This document shows, in pieces, positions 9,219 through 18,792 of a stretch of DNA of 64,000 nt (its first letter is position 1; each line of letters begins with the position of its first letter). The position numbers and the translations under genes are program-made. The stretch spans positions 1,426,001-1,490,000 of the forward strand of contig NZ_CP151273.1 of assembly GCF_038237375.1 (NCBI RefSeq). The letters run 5' to 3'. Below the pieces are notes generated by a model. That model was not told the origin of the DNA. It made no database searches and was given only the letters and a program-made list of their open reading frames with translations. This DNA comes from Alcaligenes sp. SDU_A2. GTDB lineage: Bacteria > Pseudomonadota > Gammaproteobacteria > Burkholderiales > Burkholderiaceae_B.

Positions 9219-10781
9219 TTAGCGGGCCTGATCGGGTGCGCAAGAGGGACGAGCCGGCAGAATGGCCCAGTGCAGATCTATCATGGGGCTGCGCTCGGAG
9301 GACCAGCGCTGGGCGCGCAAGCCCTTGATGGGGGCTTGTTCGTACAGCGCGGCCAGGGCCGGCTGGGGTGCGCCGCGTGTCTGCAGGCTATACACAATCA
9401 AGGCACCGCAATCCAGGTCTTTGGGCAGATTCAGCCAGGGCGATGCGGCCGGGTCGGCATCGATGTACACCTGGACCTGCGGGCCGGCATGGACGGCGAT
9501 ATTGCCCCCCAGCCAGGTGTCCGAGACTATGACGCGCAAAGGAATCCCCGGCATGTGTTCATCCCAGACTTGCTGCATCTGAGCGGAGATTTCCGGTCCC
9601 GGAAAAGTGGCGCGTGAATCGCGGCCGGCGTGCCAGGCCAGCGGGCCGCGTGCCAAGGCGTAGCCGCCTGCCATCAGAATGTGCAGCACAATCACGATGA
9701 CGGCCAGGCGGCGCAATTGAATCCGTTCGCGTCCATACATGATCCAGAGCGCGTAAAAACCATACAGAACAAAGAATGTCGTGGCCCAGGAGGCGACCAG
9801 TCGTGTGCCCAGCACGGCCGAGATCAGTACGGTGCTGATGAACGGCGTCAGCCCGACCCAGAGCAGAAACTGTTTGTCTTGGGGGCTGATGGCGTTGGCG
9901 TAGCGGCGAGCCTGACGTACATCTGCGCCCGGGTCATAGTTGACGCGATGGCTGCTGCGCCGGTTCCAGATGTGCAGTGCGATCAGCGCTACGATCATGG
10001 GACTCAGGCGTGCCAGTTGATCCAGCGTAAACTTCAGCAGTTCTTTGTAGGCCTCCCAACGGGTATGGGTTTCCAGCGAACCGTCCATATAACGGAATGG
10101 CGCAAAGTCATTGGCTATCAGCCAGTACAGATGCGGGGACAGCACGAGCAGATAGGCCAGCAAGGCCAATCCCAGTCCTTGCCAGGTCTGTTTGCGGGTG
10201 AAGGCAGCGCTGCGCAGCAGATACAGGAAAAATGCGGCGAACAGGATCAGCGCGCTGTATTTGGTCATGGTGGACAAGGCGGCGACGGCACCCAGCCAGA
10301 GCCAGCTCGATAGCCGTCCGCCACGGGTGGCCCGGTAAAACAGCCAGATCGAGGCGGTGACGGACCAGAGCTGCGCCGTGTTGTGGTTGAAGATGGTGCC
10401 GCGCAAGGAGAAGTAAATGCTGACCGAGCTGATCAGTACCACCATGAAGGCGCGCCGCTGGCTCAGGAACTCGCAGGCCAGTTTCCAGATGAACCACAGC
10501 CCCAGTACCGAAGAGAACATGCCGGCGGCAAAAGTCAGCCAGATAGGGCGACCGACCAGGCTGGTCAGGATCGCCATGATCCAGGAGGGGAAAGGCGGGT
10601 GTTTCAGATAGCCCAATTCAAAGCTGGCCGCCCAGACCAACTCCTCCATACCGTCCAGATCGGGGGCCTTGTGGCTGATGGCGGTCAGAGTGGTCCACAA
10701 CAGCGCGATGAACACAAGATACAGCGCCAATTGGCTGCTCAGGTTGCGACGTGTAGCAAGGGCAGGGGGGCGTGCGCGCAT
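9219..10781 (-). CDS. GT39/ArnT-like membrane glycosyltransferase
   Basis: 520 residues with about eleven membrane spans. The first periplasmic loop has the acidic DLDGMEE and the KHPPFPSW motif (60-67) found in PMT_2 / ArnT-type enzymes, which move a sugar from a polyprenyl-phosphate carrier to lipid A, protein or another acceptor on the periplasmic side. The C-terminal 120 residues are a soluble domain. The start at 10781 is chosen because the ten upstream codons add nothing conserved. No carrier-sugar synthesis gene is nearby, so donor and acceptor are unknown. Its stop codon is 6 bases from that of the convergent LysR gene. Confidence 0.85.
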   Translation of the reverse strand: MRARPPALATRRNLSSQLALYLVFIALLWTTLTAISHKAPDLDGMEELVWAASFELGYLKHPPFPSWIMAILTSLVGRPIWLTFAAGMFSSVLGLWFIWKLACEFLSQRRAFMVVLISSVSIYFSLRGTIFNHNTAQLWSVTASIWLFYRATRGGRLSSWLWLGAVAALSTMTKYSALILFAAFFLYLLRSAAFTRKQTWQGLGLALLAYLLVLSPHLYWLIANDFAPFRYMDGSLETHTRWEAYKELLKFTLDQLARLSPMIVALIALHIWNRRSSHRVNYDPGADVRQARRYANAISPQDKQFLLWVGLTPFISTVLISAVLGTRLVASWATTFFVLYGFYALWIMYGRERIQLRRLAVIVIVLHILMAGGYALARGPLAWHAGRDSRATFPGPEISAQMQQVWDEHMPGIPLRVIVSDTWLGGNIAVHAGPQVQVYIDADPAASPWLNLPKDLDCGALIVYSLQTRGAPQPALAALYEQAPIKGLRAQRWSSERSPMIDLHWAILPARPSCAPDQAR

Positions 10782-10884
10782 GACTTGAACGGGGAATGAC
10801 GAAAAGCGCAAGTGTATCGTCTTTGTGCGGCGCGCGGCGTTGAAGGCTCGACAGCTTGGGCAATCTGGGCTAGCATGCGCCTAG

Positions 10885-11040
10885 TCATTGGGGAGTAGCC
10901 GCTCCGGCTCCGGAGGACAGCGTCAACACACTTGGTCATACACCGACCATGGCGCTGGCAGCAATCGCCTGGCAAGACCTTTGATCATAAGCCTTCGCGT
11001 TTGGCCGGGGAGGCTTGTGGTCATTTGTCTGTTGACCGGC
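10885..11040 (+). promoter_or_regulatory. yybP-ykoY manganese riboswitch
   Basis: The leader carries the two conserved blocks of the Mn2+-sensing yybP-ykoY element: GGGGAGTAGC at 10890-10899 and GGCAAGACCTTTG around 10971-10983, separated by a long variable arm containing paired GGTCATACACCGACC. It lies just upstream of a Gdt1-type manganese exporter gene, the target this element controls in many proteobacteria. The region after 10985 probably forms the expression platform, with a GCCTTCG.../GGAGGCTTG pairing before the ribosome site. The edges are approximate. Confidence 0.85.
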
Positions 11041-11051
11041 CAGGAGTTGTT

Positions 11052-11627
11052 ATGGAAGCCCTTTTTGTTTCTACCGGTGTGGTCGCTCTGGCCGAAATCG
11101 GTGACAAAACCCAATTATTGGCCCTTATTCTGGCCGCGCGCTACAAGCGTCCCTGGCCCATCATTCTCGCCATCCTTATTGCAACCCTGTTCAACCACGG
11201 CCTGGCCGGGGCGGTGGGGGCCTGGGTGCCTGCCCTGCTCGATCCAGACGTCTTGCGTTGGGTGTTGGGACTGTCGTTTCTGGCCATGGCGATCTGGATT
11301 CTGATCCCCGATAAAATCGATGATGCGCAAGCCGCCCGCACCCGCTTTGGCGTGTTTGGCACGACGCTGGTTACGTTTTTTCTGGCCGAAATGGGCGACA
11401 AAACGCAGATTGCCACCGTGGCGCTGGCCGCCAAATACCACGACTTTTGGTGGGTGGTGGTGGGCACCACCCTGGGTATGATGCTGGCCAATGTGCCTGC
11501 CGTGTTATTCGGTGAGCGTATCGCCCGCCGTTTGCCCACCCAGTTGGTCCATCGCGTGGCGGCCTGTATTTTTGCGGTACTGGGCGTGTTGGCCTTGACG
11601 GGCAGCGCTCAGAGTCTGGGCTTGTAA
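11052..11627 (+). CDS. TMEM165/Gdt1 (UPF0016) family manganese exporter
   Basis: 191 residues, six membrane spans in two inverted repeats, each with the family motif E-x-G-D-K-T: EIGDKT (15-20) and EMGDKT (113-118). Bacterial members, such as MneA of Vibrio, export Mn2+. The start at 11052 follows CAGGAG and is the first that begins at the conserved membrane span; an open frame running upstream to 10932 overlaps the riboswitch and is not real. Control by the Mn riboswitch in front strongly supports a manganese role. Its 3' end overlaps the convergent chemoreceptor gene by 19 bases. Confidence 0.93.
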   Translation: MEALFVSTGVVALAEIGDKTQLLALILAARYKRPWPIILAILIATLFNHGLAGAVGAWVPALLDPDVLRWVLGLSFLAMAIWILIPDKIDDAQAARTRFGVFGTTLVTFFLAEMGDKTQIATVALAAKYHDFWWVVVGTTLGMMLANVPAVLFGERIARRLPTQLVHRVAACIFAVLGVLALTGSAQSLGL

Positions 11628-13300
11628 GTGTTCAGGCGCAAGGGGCCTGGTAGCGCAGCGCGCGGCTGGGCCTCAACGGCCGGGGGAGTGGGGCGTAGCG
11701 GCCTTGTGTCCTGATGCGCATCGCTGTCGTGATTGAGCACACTGATGGCCTCTTGCAGACGATTTCCGTTTTCGTTCAGGCGTCGCGTTGTCGCGCCAAG
11801 ATCATGCACCAGGGCAGCATTGCGGGTGGTGATCTGGTCTACCTGGCCCAGGGCTTGGGTCAGTTGACTCAAGCCGGTGCTTTGCTCGGTGGTGGCGGCG
11901 GAAATTTCGCCCATCAATCCCGATACTTCCGAAACTGATTGCAGAATGTCGTTCATGGTCTGACCGGCGTGCTCGGCGTGCGCAGCACCTTGGGCGCTCA
12001 GGGCCGTGGTGTCCTGAATCAATTGCTTGATGTTGTCTGCGGCGGCCGCCGCCTGCTGGGCCAACGAGCGTACGGCCGACGCAACCACGGCAAAGCCTTT
12101 GCCAGCCTCGCCGGCCCGGGCTGATTCGATGGATGCATTGATGGACAAAATATTGGTCTGGAAGGCAATACTGTCAATCATGGAGACAATATTGCCGATA
12201 TCGCGGGAGCTATCCAGAATCCGTTGCATGGAGGCGGTGACCTGCTGGACCGCCTGATTGCCGCGTGCGGCGATTTCAGCGCTGCGCGTAGACAGCTCAT
12301 GGCTGGTCCGGGCATTTTGGGCAGTCTGCAGTACGGTTTGGCTAAATGAGTTCATGCTGGCCGTGGTTTCTTGCATAGACGCGGCTTGTTCGTGGGTGCG
12401 CGTCTCCAGCAAGGCGCTGCTTTCGGACAGTTCCATTGCGACGGCCTGACTGTCGTGGGTGCTGCGGTGCACATCCGTGCTGATACTCATCAAGCTTTTG
12501 CGCATCAGGTCCAGGCTCAGTCCCAATTTTTCCAGTTTCTGCACAGCTGCCGTGCGCGTGTCCACAGTCAGGTTACCGGCGGATATTTGCTGGGCAATGT
12601 GGGTGGCGATACGCAACGAGCCCAGGACGCGGCGCATCAGCACGGCTTGATAGATCAGCATCAGTCCGGCACCCGTGCTCAGGGCTGCGATCAGGGTCGT
12701 GGTGTCCTGCGTGGATAGTTTCATGTTCAGAATCAGGGCTGCCAACAGAGCGGTAACGCCGATGTTCAGCAGGCCTTTGCGCAGAAAGGCCGCCAGCAGA
12801 CTAGGGCCAACCAATGTGTGGATGGCGGCCCAGGGACGTCGCCAGCCGCGGGCCACGATCCGACCTTCGCAGATGCGCCGTGTCCGTGCGCGTCCCTGGC
12901 GCAGTTCCTGGTAAAACTGCTCCGCTTCTTGGATCTGCATTGGCTCGGCGCGTACCCGGACCGAGGCAAAACCGGTCAGTTCGCCGTTTTCCAGAATGGG
13001 GCTGGCATTGGCCAAAACCCAATAGAAACCGCCATCTTTGCGGCGGTTCTTGACCATGCCTGTCCAGGAACGACCATGCTGCAAAGTGTGCCAGAGATCG
13101 GCGAATACCTCCGGGGGCATATCGGGATGGCGCACGATATTGTGAGCCTGTCCCATCAATTCTTCCCGACTGAAACCACTGACTTCGATAAAGGCCGGAT
13201 TTGCATATACGATCCGGCCTTTCAGGTCTGTTTTGGAAATCAGGTATTGATCATCCAATAAGTTGGTTTCTGTATCGGTAACAGGCAGATTTTTGCGCAT
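11609..13300 (-). CDS. PAS-domain methyl-accepting chemoreceptor (Aer-like)
   Basis: 563 residues. An N-terminal PAS domain (about 10-125: [24 protein letters not shown]) is followed by a linker, a hydrophobic double span (about 175-230), a HAMP-like stretch and a long MCP signalling domain with the hairpin tip [30 protein letters not shown]. This is the layout of Aer-type energy or redox taxis receptors, where the PAS domain binds FAD on the cytoplasmic side; FAD binding is not shown here. The C-terminal tail is proline-rich and carries no CheR pentapeptide. No other chemotaxis gene is nearby. Confidence 0.93.
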   Translation of the reverse strand: MRKNLPVTDTETNLLDDQYLISKTDLKGRIVYANPAFIEVSGFSREELMGQAHNIVRHPDMPPEVFADLWHTLQHGRSWTGMVKNRRKDGGFYWVLANASPILENGELTGFASVRVRAEPMQIQEAEQFYQELRQGRARTRRICEGRIVARGWRRPWAAIHTLVGPSLLAAFLRKGLLNIGVTALLAALILNMKLSTQDTTTLIAALSTGAGLMLIYQAVLMRRVLGSLRIATHIAQQISAGNLTVDTRTAAVQKLEKLGLSLDLMRKSLMSISTDVHRSTHDSQAVAMELSESSALLETRTHEQAASMQETTASMNSFSQTVLQTAQNARTSHELSTRSAEIAARGNQAVQQVTASMQRILDSSRDIGNIVSMIDSIAFQTNILSINASIESARAGEAGKGFAVVASAVRSLAQQAAAAADNIKQLIQDTTALSAQGAAHAEHAGQTMNDILQSVSEVSGLMGEISAATTEQSTGLSQLTQALGQVDQITTRNAALVHDLGATTRRLNENGNRLQEAISVLNHDSDAHQDTRPLRPTPPAVEAQPRAALPGPLRLNTYKPRL

Positions 13301-13491
13301 GACCTTCTTTCCCCCTGTATTGCACGGATCAGCGAGCCGCCAGTAGCGATCAGTAATGTTGCAATTTTTGTGCAGATGGTATCACTTTGATTTATTTTTG
13401 TGTTAAAAATTAAAAAAATGATAATAAAACACGCAAAAAACGCAAAAACGCGCCCCGTAATGTACGGAGGACGGGCGCGTCAAAAAGGAGG

Positions 13492-14106
13492 TCAGGTGGT
13501 CAGGTAATGGGCCTGAAAGGCTTCGCTGAGCAGTTGCAGCAAAAGCGCGATGGGGATGGGCTTGGCAAGCGCAGTGGCGCTGGGCGGCAGGCCGCCGCGC
13601 GAATGAATGTCGGCGGCGCTCAGTGCCGAGATGACGTAAATACGGGTGTGTTCGGTTGCCGGAGAGTTGGCCAGCGCCTTGAGCATGGCAAAACCGTCCA
13701 GTTCGGGCAGGTTCAGATCAACAAGCAAAACATCAGGATGAAAATGACCGGCTGTGATGAGCCCCTTGAGACCATCTTGTTCGCAACGCAGGTCAATGGG
13801 AAAAGGCAGATTTTCCATGGCCAGGCGGTAAATCGCCAACAGATCCTTGTCGTCTTCGACCACCAGCACACGCAGGTTGGGCTCTTCAGTCTGGGGGCGG
13901 GACGGTGAGGACAGGTCAGGGGGCGCGGCAATGTTTTTTTGGCGTTGTTGCAACATTGCCTGCACGGACTGATGGTCTATGCGGCGGTGACCGCCCTGTG
14001 TTTTCCACGCTTTCAGGGTACCTGCTTCTACCCATAATTGCACGGTACGCACTGAAACGCCTAGTAAATCAGCGGCTTGCCGAGTGGAGTAGAAAGCAGT
14101 GCTCAT
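13492..14106 (-). CDS. Response regulator with N-terminal MerR/excisionase-type HTH
   Basis: 204 residues. Residues 3-50 (YSTRQAADLLGVSVRTVQLWVEAGTLKAWKTQGGHRRI) form a helix-turn-helix of the MerR/excisionase (BldC-like) type. Residues about 77-200 are a receiver domain with acidic pocket E84/D85/D86, phospho-acceptor Asp130 in VLLVDLNLPELDG, Ser160 and Lys182. The order (DNA binding first, receiver last) is the reverse of ordinary OmpR or NarL regulators. It is divergent from a histidine kinase gene 170 bases away, its probable partner. The start at 14106 is chosen because 25 further upstream codons are non-conserved. The targets are unknown; self-control of the divergent promoters is plausible. 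Confidence 0.88.
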   Translation of the reverse strand: MSTAFYSTRQAADLLGVSVRTVQLWVEAGTLKAWKTQGGHRRIDHQSVQAMLQQRQKNIAAPPDLSSPSRPQTEEPNLRVLVVEDDKDLLAIYRLAMENLPFPIDLRCEQDGLKGLITAGHFHPDVLLVDLNLPELDGFAMLKALANSPATEHTRIYVISALSAADIHSRGGLPPSATALAKPIPIALLLQLLSEAFQAHYLTT

Positions 14107-14276
14107 GGCGTCGAGAGAGAGGGAGTCGCAAGAGACGGATGAGTCATGCCGTACCGCGCTTCTGTTTGCATACGGTCGCATAGTTTGTAGACGGTATCAT
14201 TTGCTGCTTTATTGACAATGATGGTAACGATAAACGGTCGATTCAGTGTGCTGGGCGGTCGGAAAGCCATATAAGC

Positions 14277-16301
14277 ATGTTTCCTAGAACCCGAAGTTTC
14301 AAGTTTTCGTACGCCGTTGCGGCAAAGCTCAAGAAGTTGCAAGACCGTTGGAGAGTCATTGTTGCCCTTGTTTTAAGCTGGGCGGTACTGCTGTCCTGGG
14401 TCGCATGGGATGAGGGGCTGGAGCAGACGGCGGGCGTACGTTCCCAACAAGCCGTGTCCGAAACCCTGGCCATGCACACGAAGCAGATACTGGCTGAAGC
14501 GGATCGCCTGGTCTGGCGGCTGGTCAGGCAAGCCAGCATCCGAGGTCATGATCATAGCTGGCTTGACTCCGTTCTGGAAGAAGCAAAATTGTCCAGCCTT
14601 ATTTCCGGGATCGCCATTTATGATCAGAATAAACAATTGCTTATGTCAGCCGGTCAGATCAATGTGAAACTGCCACCGGCTGATCTGAAAGGGGCGAACC
14701 ATGCGCGTTATGTAGCAGCGCCCGAATCATCGCTAACCTTGATCAGTAAAAGCCCCCCTGGTGAGCTGACGCAAGCGGGTATGGTCAAGTATCGCATCAA
14801 TCTGGCTTATTTTCACCAGATGGTGCGTCTGGTCGTGGGGGATGAACCCTGGTTGTTGCTTCTGATGGACGCTAATAGTTACTGGGTTCTGGGGGCGTAT
14901 CCCAGCATGCCGCCACGGTGGCAAGAGCAGGATGTGCAACGAGCGATGCGACGTTTGGCTGCGCAAGGCGGCACGGCAAATGCGTTTACGTATTTTACCG
15001 AGAACAAGCGGCATGTGTTGAGCGTTGCCCGCATGGAGCCTTGGCCGTTGCTGTTGGTCACCGAAAGCGGAACTTTGCATCCGTGGGCATTGGTATGTTG
15101 GAAACGCTGGGGGGCGGTAGGCGTTTTGTTGCTGCTGTCGGCGGTATTGTTGCGGTGGGACTGGAGACGTCAGCATGGAACTGGGCGGCGCTTGCTGGAC
15201 AGCGGGCGGGCGCGAGGGCGGCGCGCTTCACGCGTGTTTGAGCGTATGTTCGAGACTTTGCCCGATGCCGTGATCATGTTCGATGCCCAAGCTCAGGTGG
15301 AGGGCATCAATCTGGCCATGCAGCGTTTGCTTGACTGTGGGGACGATAAATCCCGGCCTCATTGTTTGCTGGATTTTATCCGCTTGCTGCTGCCGGGCCA
15401 GGAGCGGGTGAGCGGCGGCGATAGTGCTGGTCTGGAGTCTGTGTTGCGTGGCTTGAATGCGGTCATCCGGCGTGCTCAGCGGGAATTCCGCTGCATGCAG
15501 GTGCAGGCGGTCAGCCATCCGGCCCGGGTTCTGGAACTGCGGGCGCATGCGGCTTTGGAGCCGGACGATGCGACTTTAGTGGTGGTCCGTGATGTCACCC
15601 TGCAAGTCGAGTTGGATCGGATGCGCTCCGAGTTCCTGTCTTTGGCGGCTCACGAGTTGCGCGCGCCATTGGCCGCCGTTTCGGGCTATGTCGAGTTGTT
15701 GGAGCTGGGCTTGGTGGCACCAGATCGGCAGCCGATGGTCTATACCCAGGTGCGCGAGAAGGTGCGGGACATGACAGCCTTGCTCGAGAGTCTGGCGCGT
15801 CTGAATCGGGTCGAGCATGCTGGCGACTGGCGGCAAGATTGGCGGCAAGTGGATTTGCGTGCTTTGCTGCGTTTGAGTTTGCGGGCATTTTACGAAACCA
15901 GGCATCGCATTCGCTTGGAATTGCCCTCGTCGGCCTTGCATGCCAATGTGGATGCCATGCAATTGTTGGTGGCTGTACGCAATGCTTTGGAAAACGCCTT
16001 GAAATATTCGGCGCAGGACACCGAGGTAGTGCTGCGCTTGTGGCGTCTGAGTGCTGGTTGGGCCTGTGTGGAAGTGATCGATCAGGGGCCGGGTATCGAG
16101 CCCGGCTACCATGGGCGGGTGTTTGATAAGTTTTTTCGCGTACCGGGCCAACAGGTGCAGGGAACGGGTTTGGGATTGGCAATTTTGAAGTCCATCATCA
16201 CCAATCATGGTGGTCGGGTTTACTTTCATCCCGACACCCGGCATGGCACGCGTCTGGTCATGGAATTGGCTTTGCTGTCTTCCGCGCCTTATCTCAGTTA
16301 A
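14277..16301 (+). CDS. Membrane sensor histidine kinase
   Basis: 674 residues. One span near 26-43, an extracytoplasmic sensor of about 220 residues, a second span near 280-300, a PAS-like domain (about 320-440), then the HisKA dimerisation helix with phospho-acceptor His459 in LAAHELRAPLAAV, the N box (ALENALKYS), DQGPGIEPG and the G box GTGLGLAI, ending in a complete ATPase domain. It should phosphorylate the HTH-receiver protein encoded divergently. The sensor sequence has no ligand-binding motif I recognise, so the signal is unknown. Confidence 0.93.
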   Translation: MFPRTRSFKFSYAVAAKLKKLQDRWRVIVALVLSWAVLLSWVAWDEGLEQTAGVRSQQAVSETLAMHTKQILAEADRLVWRLVRQASIRGHDHSWLDSVLEEAKLSSLISGIAIYDQNKQLLMSAGQINVKLPPADLKGANHARYVAAPESSLTLISKSPPGELTQAGMVKYRINLAYFHQMVRLVVGDEPWLLLLMDANSYWVLGAYPSMPPRWQEQDVQRAMRRLAAQGGTANAFTYFTENKRHVLSVARMEPWPLLLVTESGTLHPWALVCWKRWGAVGVLLLLSAVLLRWDWRRQHGTGRRLLDSGRARGRRASRVFERMFETLPDAVIMFDAQAQVEGINLAMQRLLDCGDDKSRPHCLLDFIRLLLPGQERVSGGDSAGLESVLRGLNAVIRRAQREFRCMQVQAVSHPARVLELRAHAALEPDDATLVVVRDVTLQVELDRMRSEFLSLAAHELRAPLAAVSGYVELLELGLVAPDRQPMVYTQVREKVRDMTALLESLARLNRVEHAGDWRQDWRQVDLRALLRLSLRAFYETRHRIRLELPSSALHANVDAMQLLVAVRNALENALKYSAQDTEVVLRLWRLSAGWACVEVIDQGPGIEPGYHGRVFDKFFRVPGQQVQGTGLGLAILKSIITNHGGRVYFHPDTRHGTRLVMELALLSSAPYLS

Positions 16302-16471
16302 TTTGCTTTTAATTCTGCGTATCTTCTTATATTGTAAAAAGATATAAGGTACAATCCCCTGTTTATATTTGAAGCGAATGGCGTGTTGCCTACGTCTTAT
16401 CCCGCTTCGGGCTTTTTTTGCGGCTTACCTGTTGCGGGTGCTGCAGAATCCTTTTCAAGGAGCACCCAATC
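16302..16471 (+). promoter_or_regulatory. speD-speE leader with possible promoter and small hairpin
   Basis: The leader has a possible -10 box TACAAT at 16350-16355 in an AT-rich stretch. At 16401-16418 a short CCCG/CGGG stem with a three-base loop is followed by seven T, resembling a weak terminator or attenuator between the promoter and the coding region. The ribosome site AAGGAG (16457-16462) is 9 bases from the ATG. Attenuation is a suggestion only. Confidence 0.35.
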
Positions 16472-17749
16472 ATGCAAGGCCTGCACCTGACCGCAGATCT
16501 TTACCAATGCGCCTGCCCCTCGCAGTTGCTGACCGACGCCGATGCGCTGGCCGATTTTTGCCGCCAGCAAACCCTGGATGCAGGGCTGACCATTGTCGGC
16601 GAAGAATGGCAGGCATTTCCCGAATTTGAAGGCCAGCCAGGTGGCGTTACCGGCATGCTGTTGCTGGCCGAATCACATCTGGCCATCCATACCTGGCCGG
16701 AAAGAAATGGCGTTACGCTGGATGTCTATGTATGTAATTTCATGCAGGACAATTCCGGCAAGGCCCAGAGCCTGATCGATGGCCTGGAAGCTGTTTTCAA
16801 GCCTGGGCAGTCGCAGCGCAATCGCATCTGGCGGGGCGATGCCGATGGCCCGGCGACCAATGGCGAACTCATCACCGAAAACCTGAACGATCAGGCCTTG
16901 TACGGTTTTCGTTTTACCGAGCGACTGCTGGAACGTCAGACAGCGTTTCAGCGCTTGGAACTGTTGAGTTCGGAGAGCCTGGGCACGACCTTGCGCCTGG
17001 ATGGTTGTCTGATGACCTCCGAGGTCGATGAGTTCTTCTACCACGAAGGCTTGATCCATCCGGCCGCCATGGCGCACCCTGCGCCACGCCGCGCGCTGAT
17101 CGTGGGGGGCGGTGACGGCGGCGCGCTCGAAGAGCTGCTCAAGCACAATTGCGTGGACCATGTCACCTTGGTGGATCTGGATGCCGAAGTGATCGAGGTG
17201 GCACGCGAGCATTTGCAGTCTATCCACAAAGGGGCGTTCGACGATCCGCGTGCCGATATCCGCGTGGGCGATGGTGCTGATTTTCTGGCCCGAACCGCCG
17301 ACCGTTTCGACCTGATCTACCTGGATCTGACTGATCCGGAAACACCCGCCGGTCCTTTGTACACCACCGACTTTTTCCAGTCCTGCCAGCGGGTGTTGGC
17401 ACCAGGCGGTGCCTTGGTATTGCATCTGGGGTCGCCGTTTCACGAAGCGCAACAGGTCCAGGCCTTGGGTGCAGAGTTGGCGCAGGTGTTTGAGCAGGTC
17501 CACGGCTATGGCCTGCATATCCCGCTTTATGGCTCATACTGGGGCATGGTCGTCGCTTCCGACGAATTGGACCCGACGGCACTGTCGGCACAGGATATCC
17601 AGCAGCGTCTGGAACAGCGCTTCAGCGCCGATCAGCAAGAGTCCCTGCAGTTTTATAACGCTGCGCTGCATGGTGCTTTATTTGCCTTGCCAACCTTCTA
17701 TCGTCGTTTGCTGCCTGCACAGCAAAGCTGTCTGGAAGCGCTCTGCTGA
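16472..17749 (+). CDS. Fused S-adenosylmethionine decarboxylase / spermidine synthase
   Basis: 425 residues joining two enzymes of spermidine synthesis. Residues 1-115 are a SpeD-type AdoMet decarboxylase: Ser68 in LLAESHLAIHTWPE is the expected self-cleavage site that becomes the pyruvoyl cofactor, with His73 and Cys88 as the usual helper residues. Residues about 135-425 are a SpeE-type aminopropyltransferase, with LDGCLMTSEVDEFFYHE, the nucleotide loop VGGGDGGALEE (211-221) and YLDLTDPETPAGPLY. The first half makes decarboxylated AdoMet, and the second moves its aminopropyl group to putrescine. There is no stop or frameshift between the parts. The start follows AAGGAG. Such fusions are known, but less common than separate genes. 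Confidence 0.93.
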   Translation: MQGLHLTADLYQCACPSQLLTDADALADFCRQQTLDAGLTIVGEEWQAFPEFEGQPGGVTGMLLLAESHLAIHTWPERNGVTLDVYVCNFMQDNSGKAQSLIDGLEAVFKPGQSQRNRIWRGDADGPATNGELITENLNDQALYGFRFTERLLERQTAFQRLELLSSESLGTTLRLDGCLMTSEVDEFFYHEGLIHPAAMAHPAPRRALIVGGGDGGALEELLKHNCVDHVTLVDLDAEVIEVAREHLQSIHKGAFDDPRADIRVGDGADFLARTADRFDLIYLDLTDPETPAGPLYTTDFFQSCQRVLAPGGALVLHLGSPFHEAQQVQALGAELAQVFEQVHGYGLHIPLYGSYWGMVVASDELDPTALSAQDIQQRLEQRFSADQQESLQFYNAALHGALFALPTFYRRLLPAQQSCLEALC

Positions 17750-17777
17750 TCGGCAGGGTACGCGCAGTGTGCAAGAC

Positions 17778-17817
17778 ACAAGGCCTCTCAGGTTTTATGC
17801 CTGGGAGGCCTTATTGT
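17778..17817 (+). terminator. Intrinsic terminator after speD-speE fusion
   Basis: Stem AAGGCCTCTCAGG / CCTGGGAGGCCTT with a short loop, ending in TTATTGTT. It separates the fusion gene from the convergent RpiR gene and may serve both. Confidence 0.8.
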
Positions 17818-17847
17818 TAAGCGGCACCGCGCCGTGCCGGCGTCTGT

Positions 17848-18651
17848 TCACTTTTTGTGTGTTTGTGAAGCCGTCTTGTCCTTGATCAGACTCAGCACAA
17901 GATGCATCAGCCCCATGACGGCAATCGGATTGTCCAGATCGCCTGGGGAATGGATATCACAGCGCAAGTGCCAGCGGAAGGTTTCTTTTTCGGGGGCGGG
18001 CTGGTCGTCGATTTGCAATAGATTGGGGCAGGCCATGGCAAGGTGTTCGAGTTGCTCCAGCGTCTCCGCGGCTGGACGCCCCAGGTTGAAGGCGACGATA
18101 GCATCGTTCTTGCGTATGCTGCCCTGGTACTGATCCCAGGTTTCGCCAGGGCCGGGAATCAGGTCTACATCGGCTCTAAGCGGTAAAAGCTGCCAGCGGA
18201 AATAACTGGCTAGCGCATAGCCACTGCGCCAGCCAAGTACCCATACCTTGCGGGCATCTAATAAGGTCTGGGCGATGTCGTCAAGCAGGCTGTCGGGAAT
18301 GCGCCGATAAGTGCCGGCCAGATTGTCGTGACACTGCTGCAAGTGGACGCTCAGAGAGCGTCCAGTACTGGTCAGCGGGGCCTTATCCTGGCGTAGTGGA
18401 GTCTGGGCTTGCTGTTCGGATCGTACCTGGCGCCGGGCCGCTTCGTAGTTGGGGTAGCCAAGCCTGTGAATAAAGCGCGTGACGGTAGCGTTGGAGACCT
18501 GCGCCAGGCCGGCCAGCTCCGATGCCGTATACCCAGCCAGGTCGCCGGGAAAGTCCAGGGCAAATTCGGCCAGGCGGCGTTCAGAAGCGGGCAGCTTGCC
18601 AAGCATGGCGCGAGTGCGTTCGATAAAGGACTGGGCGGTGGAGTGGGGCAT
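17848..18651 (-). CDS. MurR/RpiR-family transcriptional regulator
   Basis: 267 residues. An N-terminal RpiR helix-turn-helix (about 1-78, with LAGYTASELAGLAQVSNATVTRFIHRLG) is joined to a C-terminal SIS domain (about 120-250) that binds phosphosugars in this family. No sugar operon is adjacent; the next gene upstream on the same strand, 141 bases away, is a nucleoside deoxyribosyltransferase. Its targets are therefore unknown. Confidence 0.9.
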   Translation of the reverse strand: MPHSTAQSFIERTRAMLGKLPASERRLAEFALDFPGDLAGYTASELAGLAQVSNATVTRFIHRLGYPNYEAARRQVRSEQQAQTPLRQDKAPLTSTGRSLSVHLQQCHDNLAGTYRRIPDSLLDDIAQTLLDARKVWVLGWRSGYALASYFRWQLLPLRADVDLIPGPGETWDQYQGSIRKNDAIVAFNLGRPAAETLEQLEHLAMACPNLLQIDDQPAPEKETFRWHLRCDIHSPGDLDNPIAVMGLMHLVLSLIKDKTASQTHKK

Positions 18652-18792
18652 AGTTCAACAATCTTTATTATTAGAGTGGCGGCATTGTAGGCGGATCTTG
18701 GCCAGGCTGTCGTGGCACGGCGTCTCGACACACAATCAGGCTGGCCAGTCACTGCCGCAGCACGGCGCTTGTCTGTGCGGACAGTGTCTGCC

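Noticed and set aside
16369-16629. Upstream peptide overlapping the SpeD-SpeE start as an ornithine- or polyamine-sensing leader
   Set aside because: It is Arg/Pro-rich and runs into the other reading frame of speD; it has no ribosome site and does not resemble known leader peptides.
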